Shown here: positions 63,286 through 64,000 of the stretch, piece after piece
Position numbering within the stretch: the stretch's first letter is position 1
Layout: each line of letters opens with the position of its first letter
Source of the DNA: Thiovibrio frasassiensis
GTDB taxonomy: Bacteria > Desulfobacterota > Desulfobulbia > Desulfobulbales > Desulfurivibrionaceae
DNA length: 64,000 nucleotides
Assembly: GCF_029607905.1 (NCBI RefSeq)
Contig: NZ_JAPHEH010000001.1
Span: forward strand, 2,509,530-2,573,529
Direction: 5' to 3'
Made by a program: the position numbers and the translations under genes
The notes under the pieces: generated by a model
Told to the model about the DNA's origin: nothing
Database searches by the model: none
Seen by the model: only the letters and a program-made list of their open reading frames with translations

Positions 63286-63921
63286 TCAGAAACCAAACTC
63301 GGACAAGAGATCATCCACCAGATCTTGCTTCAGAGACGAAGGCGCGCTGGGGGCTTGAACGCCACGCAGCAATTCCTTCTTTTTTTGTACATTTTCCAGA
63401 GAACCATCCTTCTTGATATTGAGAATCACCAAAACCTCAAGAAGCCAATCGCGGATCTGATTGAGATCAATGATGATTTTTTCCATCTTCTGCCGGGCGA
63501 CATCTTGGTAGGACTGGGAAGCAATGATATCGTACATGGCCGCCTTCATCTCGACAACCACCGCCTTGGCCCGAGCATTATCCCCGCCTGTCTGGCGAAG
63601 CATATTCTCAAGCTCCTCGATCTGCATGACAATCTTGTCGGATTTATCAAGCACCGCGCTGGTGGACTGCTCCATGAGCTGCACCACATCCAGGGCATGG
63701 CTCAGGACAAAAGGCGCCTGTTCCCCTGCGCTTGCCAAGGGCACCTGCACGGTCTTCATGTTGACCAGCATGGTGTTGATCCTTTTGGTCAACATGGAAA
63801 GCACACCCTCGGCGTCAACCTCCGGCATATCCCCCTTGTAATCTCCCCGCAGGAACGAATCCGTGATCTCAACTAGGGAGGCGATGCTTTTTTCCAGATG
63901 CGAATTATTGACCTTTACCAT
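63286..63921 (-). CDS. cheZ: CheZ, CheY-phosphate phosphatase
   Basis: This 211-residue protein is mostly helical, with the family core SYQDVARQKMEKIIIDL: Asp140 and Gln144 are in the positions of E. coli Asp143 and Gln147, which remove phosphate from CheY. The extreme C-terminus (QDLVDDLLSEFGF) resembles the CheY-binding tail of E. coli CheZ (QDQVDDLLDSLGF). The ATG at 63921 follows AGGG; a TTG at 63945 would add eight residues. The gene is convergent with tsaB. Confidence 0.85.
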   Translation of the reverse strand: MVKVNNSHLEKSIASLVEITDSFLRGDYKGDMPEVDAEGVLSMLTKRINTMLVNMKTVQVPLASAGEQAPFVLSHALDVVQLMEQSTSAVLDKSDKIVMQIEELENMLRQTGGDNARAKAVVVEMKAAMYDIIASQSYQDVARQKMEKIIIDLNQIRDWLLEVLVILNIKKDGSLENVQKKKELLRGVQAPSAPSSLKQDLVDDLLSEFGF

Positions 63922-64000
63922 GCTGTTCCCTGCTTCCTTGCTCAATCCATCTCATGATGCGTTCGGTTCATTGGCCTGGAGCTGACCAGCGACACATGGA

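Overview
The window (about 64 kb) is chromosomal DNA from a Gram-negative bacterium, most likely a sulfur-metabolising member of the Desulfobacterota (Desulfobulbales-like). This placement is an inference from gene content: a Tat-exported molybdoenzyme of the polysulfide/thiosulfate reductase type, a fused SecDF, a phosphoglycerate-mutase-like candidate homoserine kinase next to hom, heptose-based LPS genes, a Tol system, and chemotaxis genes. No rRNA is present to confirm it. Coding density is high, genes lie on both strands, and the only tRNA is an initiator tRNA.

Layout: 1-1.8 kb, uvrC (minus, its last few codons cut off by the edge). 2.0-4.5 kb, a scarred accessory patch: the tail of a broken toxin gene with an intact XRE antitoxin, a stand-alone PD-(D/E)XK-like protein between GTCCCC-type inverted repeats, and a CheY-like gene preceded by the fossil 5' end of a paralogue. 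4.6-11.1 kb, a respiratory module: a TorD-like chaperone, molybdopterin catalytic subunit and four-cluster iron-sulfur subunit on minus, divergent from a RegB/RegA redox two-component pair and a NosL-like protein on plus. 11.2-18.5 kb: pepA, an HDOD protein with a dead receiver domain, a CNNM-type transporter, a membrane polyferredoxin coupled to an HtrA-type protease, and a small unknown gene. 18.6-21.8 kb: initiator tRNA-Met and the ybgC-apgM-hom operon. 22.1-26.7 kb: tolQ-tolR-tolA-tolB-cpoB, without pal. 26.8-31.2 kb: ppsA and a phosphohexomutase, divergent, each with a good promoter.

31.2-35.0 kb is a second accessory island: two type II toxin-antitoxin pairs, then vsr, a cytosine-C5 methyltransferase and an Eco29kI-family GIY-YIG restriction enzyme with overlapping reading frames. 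35.0-44.1 kb carries recC-recB-recD (minus), with a palindromic element inserted in frame in recD. 44.1-47.7 kb holds signalling genes: CheV, a single-domain response regulator and a hybrid PAS histidine kinase. 48.1-52.9 kb is a membrane-export operon: fused secDF, a YkgJ-type cysteine-cluster protein, an HD hydrolase and a divergent tatC. 53-55 kb: ftsB, and gmhB/waaF for LPS heptose. 55.2-63.2 kb is a long housekeeping run: rpsB (with a structured leader), tsf, pyrH, frr, uppS, cdsA, dxr, rseP and tsaB. A cheZ gene closes the window on minus.

The parts that work together are: RegBA (probable quinone/redox sensing) beside an operon for an exported respiratory enzyme, with tatC further along; the Tol, SecDF, RseP, HtrA, LPS and UppS/CdsA functions of the cell envelope; RecBCD beside a restriction-modification island; and CheV, CheY-like and CheZ proteins at scattered chemotaxis loci. 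I found no CRISPR array, prophage or complete insertion sequence, and no unmistakably new multi-gene system. The strongest candidates for new biology are the nuclease-like orphan at 2.7 kb, the predicted RegA-box control of the membrane-anchor-less molybdoenzyme, and a TatC whose twin-arginine-binding glutamates appear to be missing.
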